64,000 nt of DNA. Origin: Nannocystis pusilla (GTDB lineage: Bacteria; Myxococcota_A; Polyangia; Nannocystales; Nannocystaceae). The notes under the pieces were generated by a model that made no database searches, had not been told where the DNA came from, and was given only the letters and a program-made list of their open reading frames with translations. A program made the translations under genes and the position numbers. Each line of letters opens with the position of its first letter. Within the stretch, counting starts at the first letter, position 1. The DNA is taken from the NCBI RefSeq assembly GCF_026626665.1, contig NZ_JAPNKE010000002.1:2233204-2297203 (forward strand). Reading direction: 5' to 3'. Positions 7,960-16,345 of the stretch are shown here, piece by piece.

Positions 7960-8793
7960 TCACGCGTCGACGATCTGCTTGCCGAGCAGCGCCAGGGCGT
8001 GGGCGAGGCCGCCGGCGAGGTCGCCGAGGGCGGGGATTTCTTGGATGTCGATGCCGAGCGCGGCGATGATCCGGGCGACCTCCGGCCGCATGCCGACCAG
8101 CAGCGCCTGCGCGCCCAGCAGCTTGACGGCCCGTGAGGCGCCGACGAGGGGGTCGGCCATCTCGATGTCCATCTGCGGGACGCCGGACAGGTCGAACAGG
8201 ACGACGCGCGAGCGGTGACGCACCACCGCGGCCAGGACGGCGGTGGTCACGGCCTCGACGCGCTCGCGGTCGAAGTGGCCGATCAGCGGGCACACGAGGA
8301 CGCCGGGGTGGAGCGGGAGCACCTGGGTGGAGAGCGCCAGGATCTCGTCGGCCTGGGTGCGGATCAACGCCTCGCGGGCGACGAGGTAGGCGTCGGCGAG
8401 CGCGGCCACGCCGGCGTAGGCGATCTTGCCGCGCTTGCGCTCCCAGAACAGCATGGGGTCGGGGTCGGCGGCGAAGTCGACGGCGAAGGCCTCGGACACG
8501 ACCTCGAAGCCGAAGTGCATGCCGGCGGTGATCTCGGTGACCGAGACGCCCATCGAGGCCCGCTGGACGCCGAGCGCGGAGAGGATGGCGGGGTAGGCGT
8601 GTGGGACGTCGCTCTCGAGGTCGGCGGCGACGGCCTCGAACACGCGCTTCACCGAGGCCTGCATCGCCGCGAGCGGGAAGGCGCGGTAAAACGGCAGGTC
8701 GGCGGCTCGGACCCGCTCGCACGACGCGAGCACGAGCTCGTCGAGCCGCCGGCGGTAGTACTCGATCGCGCGCTCGGCTGCGGACGGCTCCAC
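7960..8793 (-). CDS. RsbR-like STAS-domain protein
   Basis: 277 residues with GTG start; GGAGG lies just upstream. The N-terminal half is helical, as in RsbR-type stressosome co-antagonists. The C-terminal STAS domain (about 165-270) shows VVLFDLSGVPQMDIEMADPL and GAQALLVGMRPEVARII, the RsbR pattern. In RsbR the motif is normally DT, with phosphorylated Thr; here it is D-I, so that site looks lost. No adjacent RsbT-like kinase or phosphatase. Likely a cytoplasmic sensor or scaffold component; input unknown. Confidence 0.8.
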   Translation of the reverse strand: MEPSAAERAIEYYRRRLDELVLASCERVRAADLPFYRAFPLAAMQASVKRVFEAVAADLESDVPHAYPAILSALGVQRASMGVSVTEITAGMHFGFEVVSEAFAVDFAADPDPMLFWERKRGKIAYAGVAALADAYLVAREALIRTQADEILALSTQVLPLHPGVLVCPLIGHFDRERVEAVTTAVLAAVVRHRSRVVLFDLSGVPQMDIEMADPLVGASRAVKLLGAQALLVGMRPEVARIIAALGIDIQEIPALGDLAGGLAHALALLGKQIVDA

Positions 8794-8956
8794 GGCCTCC
8801 AGGATGCCTCACTCGAGGGAAGACCGTAAACAAGCCGCGAAGGCGGCGCGACGCGGCCGCCGGCCAGGGGGCGCCGGAGGAGACATCACCCCGGCGCGCG
8901 AGTTTGCCCGGCCCGTCCGGCGGGCGCTGTCGACATTCGCGAATGCCGTGTCCCGC

Positions 8957-11056
8957 TCAGTCGACGGCGGCCTGGTGGGCGCCGAAGTTGCTGGGCCCGG
9001 CGAGCACGCGGCCGTCGACGTCGACGAAGTGACCGCCGGGCAGATCGGCGAGGGTGAGGCCGAGGTCCTCGAGCGCGGCCCCGCCGCCGGCGAGCGCGGC
9101 CGATTCACCGCAGGTAGGCGCGAGCGCCTCGTCGAGGCACAGGGCGGCCGGGTCATTGGTCGTGAGGTTGGGCTCCAGGGTCCAGCTGGCGGTGTCGGCG
9201 TCGCCGGCGGCGAACTCCCACGATTGCTCGGCGCTGCCGACCAGCAGGTTGCTGGCGTAGTGCATCTCGCTGAGCTTGGCCCCGGCGGCGCAGTTGCCGG
9301 GGGCGCTGTTCATGTTGATGCGCAGGCCGACGGCGTTGGGCGCGCCGACGCTGTTGGCGAACAGCCAGTAGCGCGGGGCGTCGGCCTGGCCGGCGTGGAG
9401 GTAGAAGCCGGCGTCGCTGTGGACGAACACGTTGCCGAACATCTTGGTGTCGCCGCCGGTGCAGCCGACCTGGAGGTCGACGCCGACGCCGCCGATGAAG
9501 CGGTTGTTGTAGAGGGCGCCGCTGTTGCCCGGGTTCCATTGCAAGGAGGAGCGCTGGTTGGGCTCGTTCGCCCCGCCCGAGCCGGTGACGACGTTGTCGT
9601 GCACCTCGAGGCCGCTGCGGCACGAGCCGAATTGCATGCCGTCCCAGCCGGCGTTCTCGACCCGGTTGCGGTAGACCTTGGCGTCCTCGATCGGGTATGG
9701 CGCCGGCTGCTGCTCGATGCTGTCGGTGTAGTAGCCGACGTAGAAGCCCTCGGCGAGGACGTCGTGGACGTAGTTGTGGTGCAGCCGCAGGCCCTCGAAG
9801 GTCCAGTTGGTGGCGTTGAACTCGTCGCTGCCGCCGTTCCAGATGCGAAAGCCGCTGTCGGGGCCGTCGGCGATCTCGACGCCGAAGATCTCGATGCCGG
9901 TCGAGCCGGTGTTGGTATTGCTGCCCTGCGAGTAATTGCGGACGAACACCGCCTGGCCGCCGGTGGTGGTATTGGTGAGGGTGAAGCCGTACTCGACGTC
10001 GTCGGCGCCCTTGCCGTCGATGATGACGTGCTGGCAATTGATGAGGTGCATCAGCCAGCTGACGTCGTCGTTGCGGACGGCCCCCTCGTTGATGATGTGG
10101 ATCGGCGCGTCGGCGGTGCCCTGGAAGTTGAAGAAGGCGAAGTCGCTCTTGGCCTGGCCGGAGATCCGCACGAGGTCGCCGGGCTGGACCTTGACGCCGG
10201 CGATCTCGCCGTTCTGGAAGTACGAGGCCTGGCTGATGTCGGCGGTGTGGACGGTGCGTCCGGCGTCGCTGCGCGGCGGGACGCAGGTGACGAGCCGCCG
10301 CTCGAAGAAAGTGCTCTGGACCTGGCCGTCGGTGACCGTGGCGCGCACGTCGTAGTCGCGGCGGCCGTCGGGGCAGGTGAAGACGTACTCGGCGGTGTCG
10401 GCGGTGGCGATCTCGCTGCCGTCGTCGGCGGCGAGCACGACCCACTGCACGCCGGTGAGGGTGATGTCGCTCTCGATCTTGAGGGTGGTCTCGCTGTCGC
10501 TCGGCTCGGCGTCGTCGGCGGGGACGCGCACGATCTCGCGGCTGGCGCCGATGCTGGCCGGCAGGAGGCCCTCGGGCAGCAGCTCGAAGGTGGCGGTGCA
10601 GCTCGCGGTGGTCTCGAGGACGAGCTCGATCGCGGGCTCGGTGCCGCTGCAGTCGCCCGACCAGCCGGCGAAGCGGTTGCCGGCGGCCGCCTCGGCGCCG
10701 AGCGAGAAGGTGCCTGCGGGCACGTCGTAGGCGCACGCGGCCTCGGTGCATGTCTCGCCGAGCGGCTCGACGGTCACGCGGCCGTCGCCGACGATGGTGA
10801 TCACGAGGTTGCCGTCGCCGCCCTCGGTGGTCGGTCCGACGCTGGTCTCGGTCGGGTCGACGGTGGTCGGCTGCGAGGTGGCGTCGCTGCTCTCGGTCGG
10901 CACGCTGCCGTCGGTGGTGGTGACGGTGCCATCGGTGCCTTCAGTGCCTTCGGTGCCGGTGCCTTCGGTGGCGGTGCCGTCGGTGGTGGCGTCGGCGGCC
11001 GGACACGCGGCATTCAGGAGGAGAGTGGCGAGGGCAGGAGCGTAGATAAGCCGCAT
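8957..11056 (-). CDS. Right-handed beta-helix lipoprotein
   Basis: 699 residues. Lipobox LLNAAC (Cys about 18), then a Thr/Gly/Glu linker (TEGTGTEGTEGTDGT). Next an InlB-type beta-repeat-like domain (about 85-155: GRVTVEPLGETC...AGWSGDCSG). From about residue 280 a right-handed parallel beta-helix with NFQGTADAPIHIINEG, HVIIDGKG, LRLHHNYVHDV, VYRNRVENAGWDG and LEVHDNVV. This architecture is common in polysaccharide lyases and surface adhesins; no catalytic residues could be assigned. Exposed on the outer membrane by inference. TACAAT (complement of 11063-11068) ends 6 nt before the ATG, with no Shine-Dalgarno. Confidence 0.85.
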   Translation of the reverse strand: MRLIYAPALATLLLNAACPAADATTDGTATEGTGTEGTEGTDGTVTTTDGSVPTESSDATSQPTTVDPTETSVGPTTEGGDGNLVITIVGDGRVTVEPLGETCTEAACAYDVPAGTFSLGAEAAAGNRFAGWSGDCSGTEPAIELVLETTASCTATFELLPEGLLPASIGASREIVRVPADDAEPSDSETTLKIESDITLTGVQWVVLAADDGSEIATADTAEYVFTCPDGRRDYDVRATVTDGQVQSTFFERRLVTCVPPRSDAGRTVHTADISQASYFQNGEIAGVKVQPGDLVRISGQAKSDFAFFNFQGTADAPIHIINEGAVRNDDVSWLMHLINCQHVIIDGKGADDVEYGFTLTNTTTGGQAVFVRNYSQGSNTNTGSTGIEIFGVEIADGPDSGFRIWNGGSDEFNATNWTFEGLRLHHNYVHDVLAEGFYVGYYTDSIEQQPAPYPIEDAKVYRNRVENAGWDGMQFGSCRSGLEVHDNVVTGSGGANEPNQRSSLQWNPGNSGALYNNRFIGGVGVDLQVGCTGGDTKMFGNVFVHSDAGFYLHAGQADAPRYWLFANSVGAPNAVGLRINMNSAPGNCAAGAKLSEMHYASNLLVGSAEQSWEFAAGDADTASWTLEPNLTTNDPAALCLDEALAPTCGESAALAGGGAALEDLGLTLADLPGGHFVDVDGRVLAGPSNFGAHQAAVD

Positions 11057-11149
11057 CGGCCGATTGTACCCGCGGCGCACGGCTGCGAGGACGTCGACGC
11101 TGGATTTGTGGTTGGGGGCGGGCGCAGACATGCCGGCCTCCGCGGATCG

Positions 11150-11475
11150 GGTCGCATTGGTCGGGGCCGGCCCGGCGGTGAACATCGGCTGACATTCGCT
11201 TCGGCACGCAGGCGTCCGTCCAGCAGGCCGCCACTCCGGTGCCTGTCGTCGTGCACACCCTCTTCGGCATCCGCTGGCAGATCGTCGTGGGCCGGCATCC
11301 GAAGAACGTCGTGGAATTCGCGCTCGCGCTCGGCGATGACGCCGTCGATCACCCGCACGAGGGCAGGGGAGGCCGCCAGGTTGCGTCGGGCCGCGAGGGC
11401 GAGCTCGAGGTCCGGAGCGCCTCGACGAATCTCCGATCGGTTGCTGCGACAGCCCGAATCGACTGCGCCTTGCAA
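11150..11475 (-). other. Possible gene remnant
   Basis: In the 513-nt gap 11057-11569 one minus-strand frame has protein-like composition for about 85 codons (LELALAARRNLAASP, RVIDGVIAERER, RMPAHDDLPADAEEG) and then degenerates to Pro/Arg-rich text. No start with a ribosome site and no family recognised. It may be a decayed or frameshifted gene, or chance. Confidence 0.25.
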
Positions 11476-11569
11476 GTATTACAGGGCAGAGAATCACTGT
11501 TTGCGACTCGCACGAGGTCGACTCCCCGTTCTCGCGGGGGAGCCGTGGTCATAGCCGGGACGTCGGCGA

Positions 11570-11977
11570 CTACTTGCAGAGCTTCGCGTCGACGACCGCG
11601 GCTTGGCCCTGCCAGTCCTTGACGGCGACGCCGAGCGCGTCGGCGTGGCGGTTGCGCTCGGCCACGCCCGCCTCGCTCGTCGGGGCCGTCTGCGCCCGCT
11701 TGACGGCCTCCACTAGCGTCTGCGTGTGAACGCGCAAGACTTTCAGCTCCGGCGTGGTCGTGGACGCGAGCGCCTCGTGCAGCTTCTCCGCCCCCGGCAG
11801 CGCGCTCCGGGTGTCGAGCTTGTCGAGCGCCGTCCGGACCTCGCCGATCAGCGGCTTCACGTCCTTGCACTCGCCCGGGGCGCATCCGGTCAGCGCCCCC
11901 AGGCTCGAGCTTGCCAGCACCGCGGCTGCCGCGACGCCCAACCATCCTTGCTTCCATCCGGGCGAGGTTCTCTGCAT
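11570..11977 (-). CDS. Small helical lipoprotein sharing a promoter with the gene at 15752
   Basis: 135 residues. ATG 11977 gives signal peptide GWLGVAAAAVLASSSLG and lipobox ALTGC (Cys about 32). The mature part is helical (VRTALDKLDTRSALPGAEKL, LVEAVKRAQTA) and ends VVDAKLCK. No family recognised. Its 90-nt upstream sequence is an inverted near-copy of the sequence upstream of the lipoprotein gene at 15752, so the two are probably co-regulated although the proteins are not alike. They flank the FHA-LuxR and kinase genes. Confidence 0.75.
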   Translation of the reverse strand: MQRTSPGWKQGWLGVAAAAVLASSSLGALTGCAPGECKDVKPLIGEVRTALDKLDTRSALPGAEKLHEALASTTTPELKVLRVHTQTLVEAVKRAQTAPTSEAGVAERNRHADALGVAVKDWQGQAAVVDAKLCK

Positions 11978-12064
11978 GCGCCGGATGATGCCGCGGACCC
12001 GGGCCGCCGCCGTCGCACGACCTACGTAGACGCGCGCGACGGGTCGGCTCGAATTGCGTAGCGC
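11975..12064 (-). promoter_or_regulatory. Duplicated upstream region, copy A
   Basis: Read on the minus strand: GCGCTACGCAATTCGAGCC ... CTACGTAGG ... GTGCGACGGC ... GGCATCATC-GGCGC-ATG. It aligns over about 89 nt with 15666-15754 with only scattered differences, through the start codon. Conservation of noncoding sequence between unrelated coding regions suggests a promoter or operator. The responsible sigma factor is not identified. Confidence 0.6.
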
Positions 12065-12119
12065 AGCAGAGCGACCGCTCGCCTGCGTCGTCGTCATCGC
12101 CGTCCTGCCCGCGGGGGCG

Positions 12120-12695
12120 TCACACCAGCCCGCGCTTGGCCAGCGCGGTCGCCAGCTCCGAGCGCGAGCCGATGTCGAGGCGCGTGTAGATGTGGTCGAG
12201 GTGGCTGGTCACCGTGCGCGCGCCGATCCCGAGGGTCGCCGCGATCTCGGCGTTGGTCAGCCCCTGACACACGAGCTTGGCCACCTCGAGCTGGCGCGGG
12301 CTGAGGTCGAGGGGCGGGAGGGGCGTCTCCTCGATCGGGTCGACGTCGAAGGTGAAGCACAGGCGGGCCACCGGGCCGACCTCGATACGGTCCTGTCCAC
12401 GGAGGATCGTCAGGTCGACGCGGACCCCGTTGACGTGGATGCCATTGGTCGAGTCGAGGTCGATCAGGTTGAAGATGCCGTCGCCGGCGCGGACGATCTT
12501 GAAGTGGCGGCGCGACACCCCGCTGTCTTCGAGCACCAGGTCGGCCGCCGGGTCGCGGCCGACCAGGAATTCCGCGCGCTCGAGGCGGACCCGACGGCCC
12601 GCCGCCGCCCCTTGCAGCACCACCAGCCAGGGGTGGGTCGGCTTCGGCGGGCGGCTCGGTGGCGGGTGGCGGGTGGTCTTGTCGCCGGCGCCCAT
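12120..12695 (-). CDS. FHA domain-LuxR helix-turn-helix regulator
   Basis: 191 residues. A Pro-rich N-terminus leads to an FHA domain with all key residues: VGRDP (Gly46-Arg47), SGVSRRH (Ser61, His64) and STNGIHVNG. FHA binds phosphothreonine. The C-terminal LuxR/GerE HTH (about 128-185) reads LSPRQLEVAKLVCQGLTNAEIA and ARTVTSHLDHIYTRL. It is divergent, 33 nt from a Ser/Thr kinase-TPR gene, so it probably reads phosphorylation by that kinase and regulates transcription; this link is inference. TAGAAT (complement of 12704-12709) ends 8 nt before the ATG, with no Shine-Dalgarno. Confidence 0.9.
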   Translation of the reverse strand: MGAGDKTTRHPPPSRPPKPTHPWLVVLQGAAAGRRVRLERAEFLVGRDPAADLVLEDSGVSRRHFKIVRAGDGIFNLIDLDSTNGIHVNGVRVDLTILRGQDRIEVGPVARLCFTFDVDPIEETPLPPLDLSPRQLEVAKLVCQGLTNAEIAATLGIGARTVTSHLDHIYTRLDIGSRSELATALAKRGLV

Positions 12696-12728
12696 CGAGC
12701 GGCATTCTAGCAAGCCGCTGCGGCCACG

Positions 12729-15570
12729 ATGCGCCCGACGACTCGACTCGACAGCCCAGGCGACGGCTCGACCCGCGAGCCCGCGCCGGTAGTCGCGCGC
12801 GGCACGGTCGTCGGGCGCTACCTCGCCTTGCGGGAGGTCGGTCGCGGCGGCGGCGGCATCGTCGTCGAGGCCTTCGATCCCGACCTCGACCGGCGCGTCG
12901 CGCTCAAGCTCCTGCCGATCGCCGCCGGCCGGGACCGGCTGGAGCTCGCGCGCGAGGCCCGGGTCCTGGCGCAGTTCACCCACCCCAACATCGCCGCCGT
13001 CCACGACATCGGCGCCACCGACGAGTGGGTCTACATCGCCATGGAATTGGTCGAGGGCGGCGACCTGGTCGCCTGGCTCGACCAGCGCCCGCGCGGGGCT
13101 GCGGAGATCCTCGCCGTGTTCGTCGACGCCGGTCGCGGCCTGCTCGCCGCCCACGCCAAGGGCCTCGTCCACCGCGATTTCAAGCCGGCCAACGTCCTCG
13201 TCGGCGACGGACGCGTCCGCGTCACCGACTTCGGCCTGGCCCAGCTCGACCCGGCGACCCAGCACAGTCTGGCCCCGGGTGACCCGCGGCGCGGGCTCGT
13301 CGAGCACCAGCCGAGCACCGGCGGCACCCCGGGCTTCGTCGCGCCCGAGGTCGAGCGCGGCCGCGAGCCCGACGCCCGCGCCGACCAGTTCGCCTTCTGC
13401 GTCTCGTTGTTGTGGGCCATGACGGGGAGCTCCGCGGCGAGCCGGCCGACCTCGAGGTCCGGATGGCGCGCCGCGGCGTCCCGCCGCGGGCCCGTCGGGC
13501 CATCCTGCGCGGGATTTCGTCGGCCCCCGACCAGCGCTTCCCGGGGATGGAGCCCCTCCTCGCCGAGCTCCGGCCCCCGGCGCGCGCCGCTGGCCGTGGC
13601 TCGCCGGCGGTCTCCTCGGCCTCGCCCTCGCCGGCGGCCTCGGGTTCGCCCGGCTCGGCGGCAGCGGCCACGAGCTGGTCGACCCGTGCGCCGCCGGGCA
13701 GAGCGCGCTCGCGCGCGCCTGGAGCCCGGAGCGGGCCGCCGCGCTCGACGTCAAGCTCGCCGGCAGCACCGCCCCGGCGGCGCTCGGGGCCTGGGTCGAC
13801 GCCTGGCGGGCCGCCCACCTCCAGCTCTGCGGCGAGTCCGACCCCGCGCCGCTCACCGCCGCGCGCCGGCGCTGCCTCGACGACGCTCTCGGCGAGCTCG
13901 ACGCGCTCACGCGCGCCCTCGCCGAGGCCGCCGTCGCCGTGGTCGACCGGGCCGCCGACGCCGTCGCCCGCCTGGGCCAGCCGCAGGCTTGCCTGCGCCC
14001 CGACTGGCGGCCCCCGCCGCGCGTCGCCGCGCCCCCGGCCGACGCCGCCGAGGCCGTATTGGCCGCCGAGGAGGACCTGCGGATGGCCGAGGCGTACCAG
14101 CGCGCCGGCGAGTCCGCGCGCGCGCGCCCGGGCCGAGGCGGCGCGGGCCGTCGGCGAGTCTGCCGACTACCCGCCGCTGCTCTCCGCCGCCCACTACCAG
14201 CTCGGCCGCGCGCTCATGGACGAGGGTCGCTACGACGACGCCGAACAGGAGCTGCGGCGCGCCTTCGCGGCCGCCCTGGCCGGCGGCGACGACCGCCGCC
14301 TCCTCGCCGCCGCCAGCCTGCTCCTGTACTGCGTCGGCTTCAGCCGCGGCGACGCCCAGGGCGGCGCCCTCTGGCAGACCCTGAGCGCCGCGGCGCTCGC
14401 CCGGACCGGCGGCGGCACCGAGGCCGAGGCGCACTACTGGGACGCCAACGGCGCCTTCGCCGTCGTCCGTGGCGACTACGCGGCCGGCCGCGCCGCCTAC
14501 GAGCGGGCCCTCGCGCTGCGCCGCATGCTCTTTCCCCCGAGCACCCCGAGCTGGCCTGGTCGCTGTCCGGCCTCGCCGCCATCGACGTCGAGCAGCGGGC
14601 CTTCGCCGACGCCGAGCGGCGCAGCCGCGAGGTCCTGGAGCTGCGGCGGCGCGCCCTCGGTCCCGGCCACCCCGACCTGATCGTCGCCCACACCACCCTC
14701 GCCGCCGCCCTCGGCGAGCAGGGCAAGCACGACGACGCCATCGTCGAGCTCGAGCAGGCGATCGCCATCGGCGAGGCCCGCCTCGGCGCCGACAGCCCGC
14801 GCCTCGTCGGCGCCCGCAACAACCTCGCCAGCGCCTTCAACCGCCGCGGCGAGCACGCCCGCGCCCGCGACCTCTACGCGGCCGTCCTCGCCCACTTCCA
14901 GGCCACCCGCGACGCCGACGATCCCCTCGTCGCCCTCGCCCACAACAACCTCGGCGGCACCTACTACAAGCTCGACGACCCCGCCGCCGCCCTCGAACAC
15001 CACCGACGCGCCCGCGAGATCTGGACCGCCCGCTTCGGCCGCGAGCACGCCAAGGTCGCCCTCGCTCACAACGGCGTCGCCGCTGACCTCCTGGCCCTCG
15101 GGCGTTGCGACGCCGCCCGCGAGGCCATCACCGAGGGGCGCGCGATCCTCCCTCCCGGCGACCCGCTCCGTCCCCACCTCGACAACACCCGGGCCAAGGT
15201 CGCCCTCTGCGAGGGTCGGGCCGCCGAGGCCGCCGCGGCCGCCGAGGACGCCCTTACCCACGGTCGCGCCGTCCTCGGCGAGCAGAGCCCGCAGCTCGCC
15301 GCCTTCCTCATCACCCGCGCGCTCGCGCGGCTCGATCTGCGCGACCTCGCGGCCGCCCGCGCCGACGCCCTCGAAGCGGCCGCCCGCGCCGACGCCCGCG
15401 ACGGCAACACCCGCGCGCTCGCCCTCCTGCTCGCCGCCCGGGCCGCCCGCGACGCCGGCGACCACGACGACGCCCGCGACCTCGCCGTTCGGGCCCTCGC
15501 CGCCGCCCCAGGCGAGCAGGCCCGCTCGCGCGCCCTACGGCAGGAGCTCGCTCGCCTGCCGCCCGGGTAG
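12729..15570 (+). CDS. Ser/Thr protein kinase with TPR sensor region (frame broken four times)
   Basis: The kinase domain opens in one frame: VGRGGGGIVVEAF (P-loop), VALKLLP (Lys), HRDFKPANVL (catalytic loop), VTDFGLAQL (DFG). Near 13420 the frame shifts (ELRGEPADLEVRMARRGV), near 13580 it shifts again into a transmembrane helix (WLAGGLLGLALAGGLGF), near 14115 at a CG dinucleotide run, and near 14535 at a C5 run, after which TPR repeats run to the end (LVGARNNLASAFNRRGEHAR, LAHNNLGGTYYKLDDPAAAL). Read through, this is the standard myxobacterial kinase-TM-TPR layout. Shifts at low-complexity runs point to sequence error more than decay. Partner of the divergent FHA regulator by position. Confidence 0.8.
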
Positions 15571-15606
15571 CGGCCCCGGTCCGCGAGGCCCGGCACCGTC
15601 CGCGCA

Positions 15607-15633
15607 GCGCTACGCGATTCGAGCCGACCCGTC
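15607..15633 (+). repeat. Partial third copy of the duplicated upstream block
   Basis: GCGCTACGCGATTCGAGCC plus GACCCGTC matches the first 27 nt of copy A (complement of 12064-12038) with one mismatch. It lies about 60 nt upstream of the full copy B, in the same orientation. Confidence 0.7.
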
Positions 15634-15665
15634 ACGTGCCCTCCGGCAGGTCTCGGGGCCGGACG

Positions 15666-15754
15666 GCGCTACGCAATTCGAGCCGACCCGACGCGCGCGC
15701 CTACGTAGGCTGTGCGACGGCGACGGCGAGGCTTCGGGGCATCATCGGCGCATG
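15666..15754 (+). promoter_or_regulatory. Duplicated upstream region, copy B
   Basis: GCGCTACGCAATTCGAGCC ... CTACGTAGG ... GTGCGACGGC ... GGCATCATC-GGCGC-ATG, the counterpart of 11975-12064 in opposite orientation. Likely promoter region of the small lipoprotein gene at 15752. Confidence 0.6.
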
Positions 15755-16084
15755 CACAGGATCTTCCTCATCGTGGCATTCCTCGGGTTCGTCGCGGGCA
15801 CGGGCTGCAGCAAGAAGTCGGCGGCCGCCGAAGAGTGCCTCAAGGCGGCCGACGCCTACGTGGCCGCCAGCGACAAGCGCAGCCCCGAGGCCGGCAAGCA
15901 CATCACGACCGCGATCAACCTCTGCGCGGTCGCCTGCGCCGCCGGCAAGGGCGATCCCGACGCCTGCGCCGCCGACGACCGCGTCACCGTGGCCCTCTGC
16001 GAGCTCGAGGGCAAGGACGCCTGCGCGCGTATGTGCAACGAGGACAAGAACGAAGCCGCCTGCAACAAGGTCAAGAGCATGTAG
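15752..16084 (+). CDS. Small Cys-rich lipoprotein
   Basis: 110 residues. Signal peptide IFLIVAFLGFVAG and lipobox GTGC (Cys about 19), followed by SKKSAAAEECLKAADAY. Eight or more Cys in the mature part (CAVACAAGKGDPDAC, CARMCNEDKNEAAC) suggest a disulfide-stabilised or Sel1/Cys-rich helical hairpin protein. Function unknown. It shares an 89-nt upstream block with the lipoprotein gene at 11570-11977. Confidence 0.8.
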   Translation: MHRIFLIVAFLGFVAGTGCSKKSAAAEECLKAADAYVAASDKRSPEAGKHITTAINLCAVACAAGKGDPDACAADDRVTVALCELEGKDACARMCNEDKNEAACNKVKSM

Positions 16085-16345
16085 AGGCACGGAGCGCGAC
16101 GGGCCGCGATTTACTCGCGTCCGACGTCCGTCGCCCTCGACCTCCGCGTCCGCCATCACGGCGTCGAGCGTCTCCTCGCCGCCGATCTTCGGGCCTGACT
16201 CGCCGCTCGCCCGCCGCGCCTCGACCTCACGTCGGCATCGAGCCTCCGGCGGGTGCGGCCGGAGCGGCGCGCACTCCGTGGCCCGGATTTGACCCGCCAC
16301 TCGCGACCGCGCCGCCATCGACGATTCGACTGCCACCATTCGCAA

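Noticed and set aside
8804..11554. Very long plus-strand open frame (over 900 codons) opposite the beta-helix lipoprotein
   Set aside because: It is an antisense shadow caused by high GC at third positions; it has Val/Gly/Ala/Asp-rich text and no domain, while the minus strand has a lipobox and beta-helix repeats.
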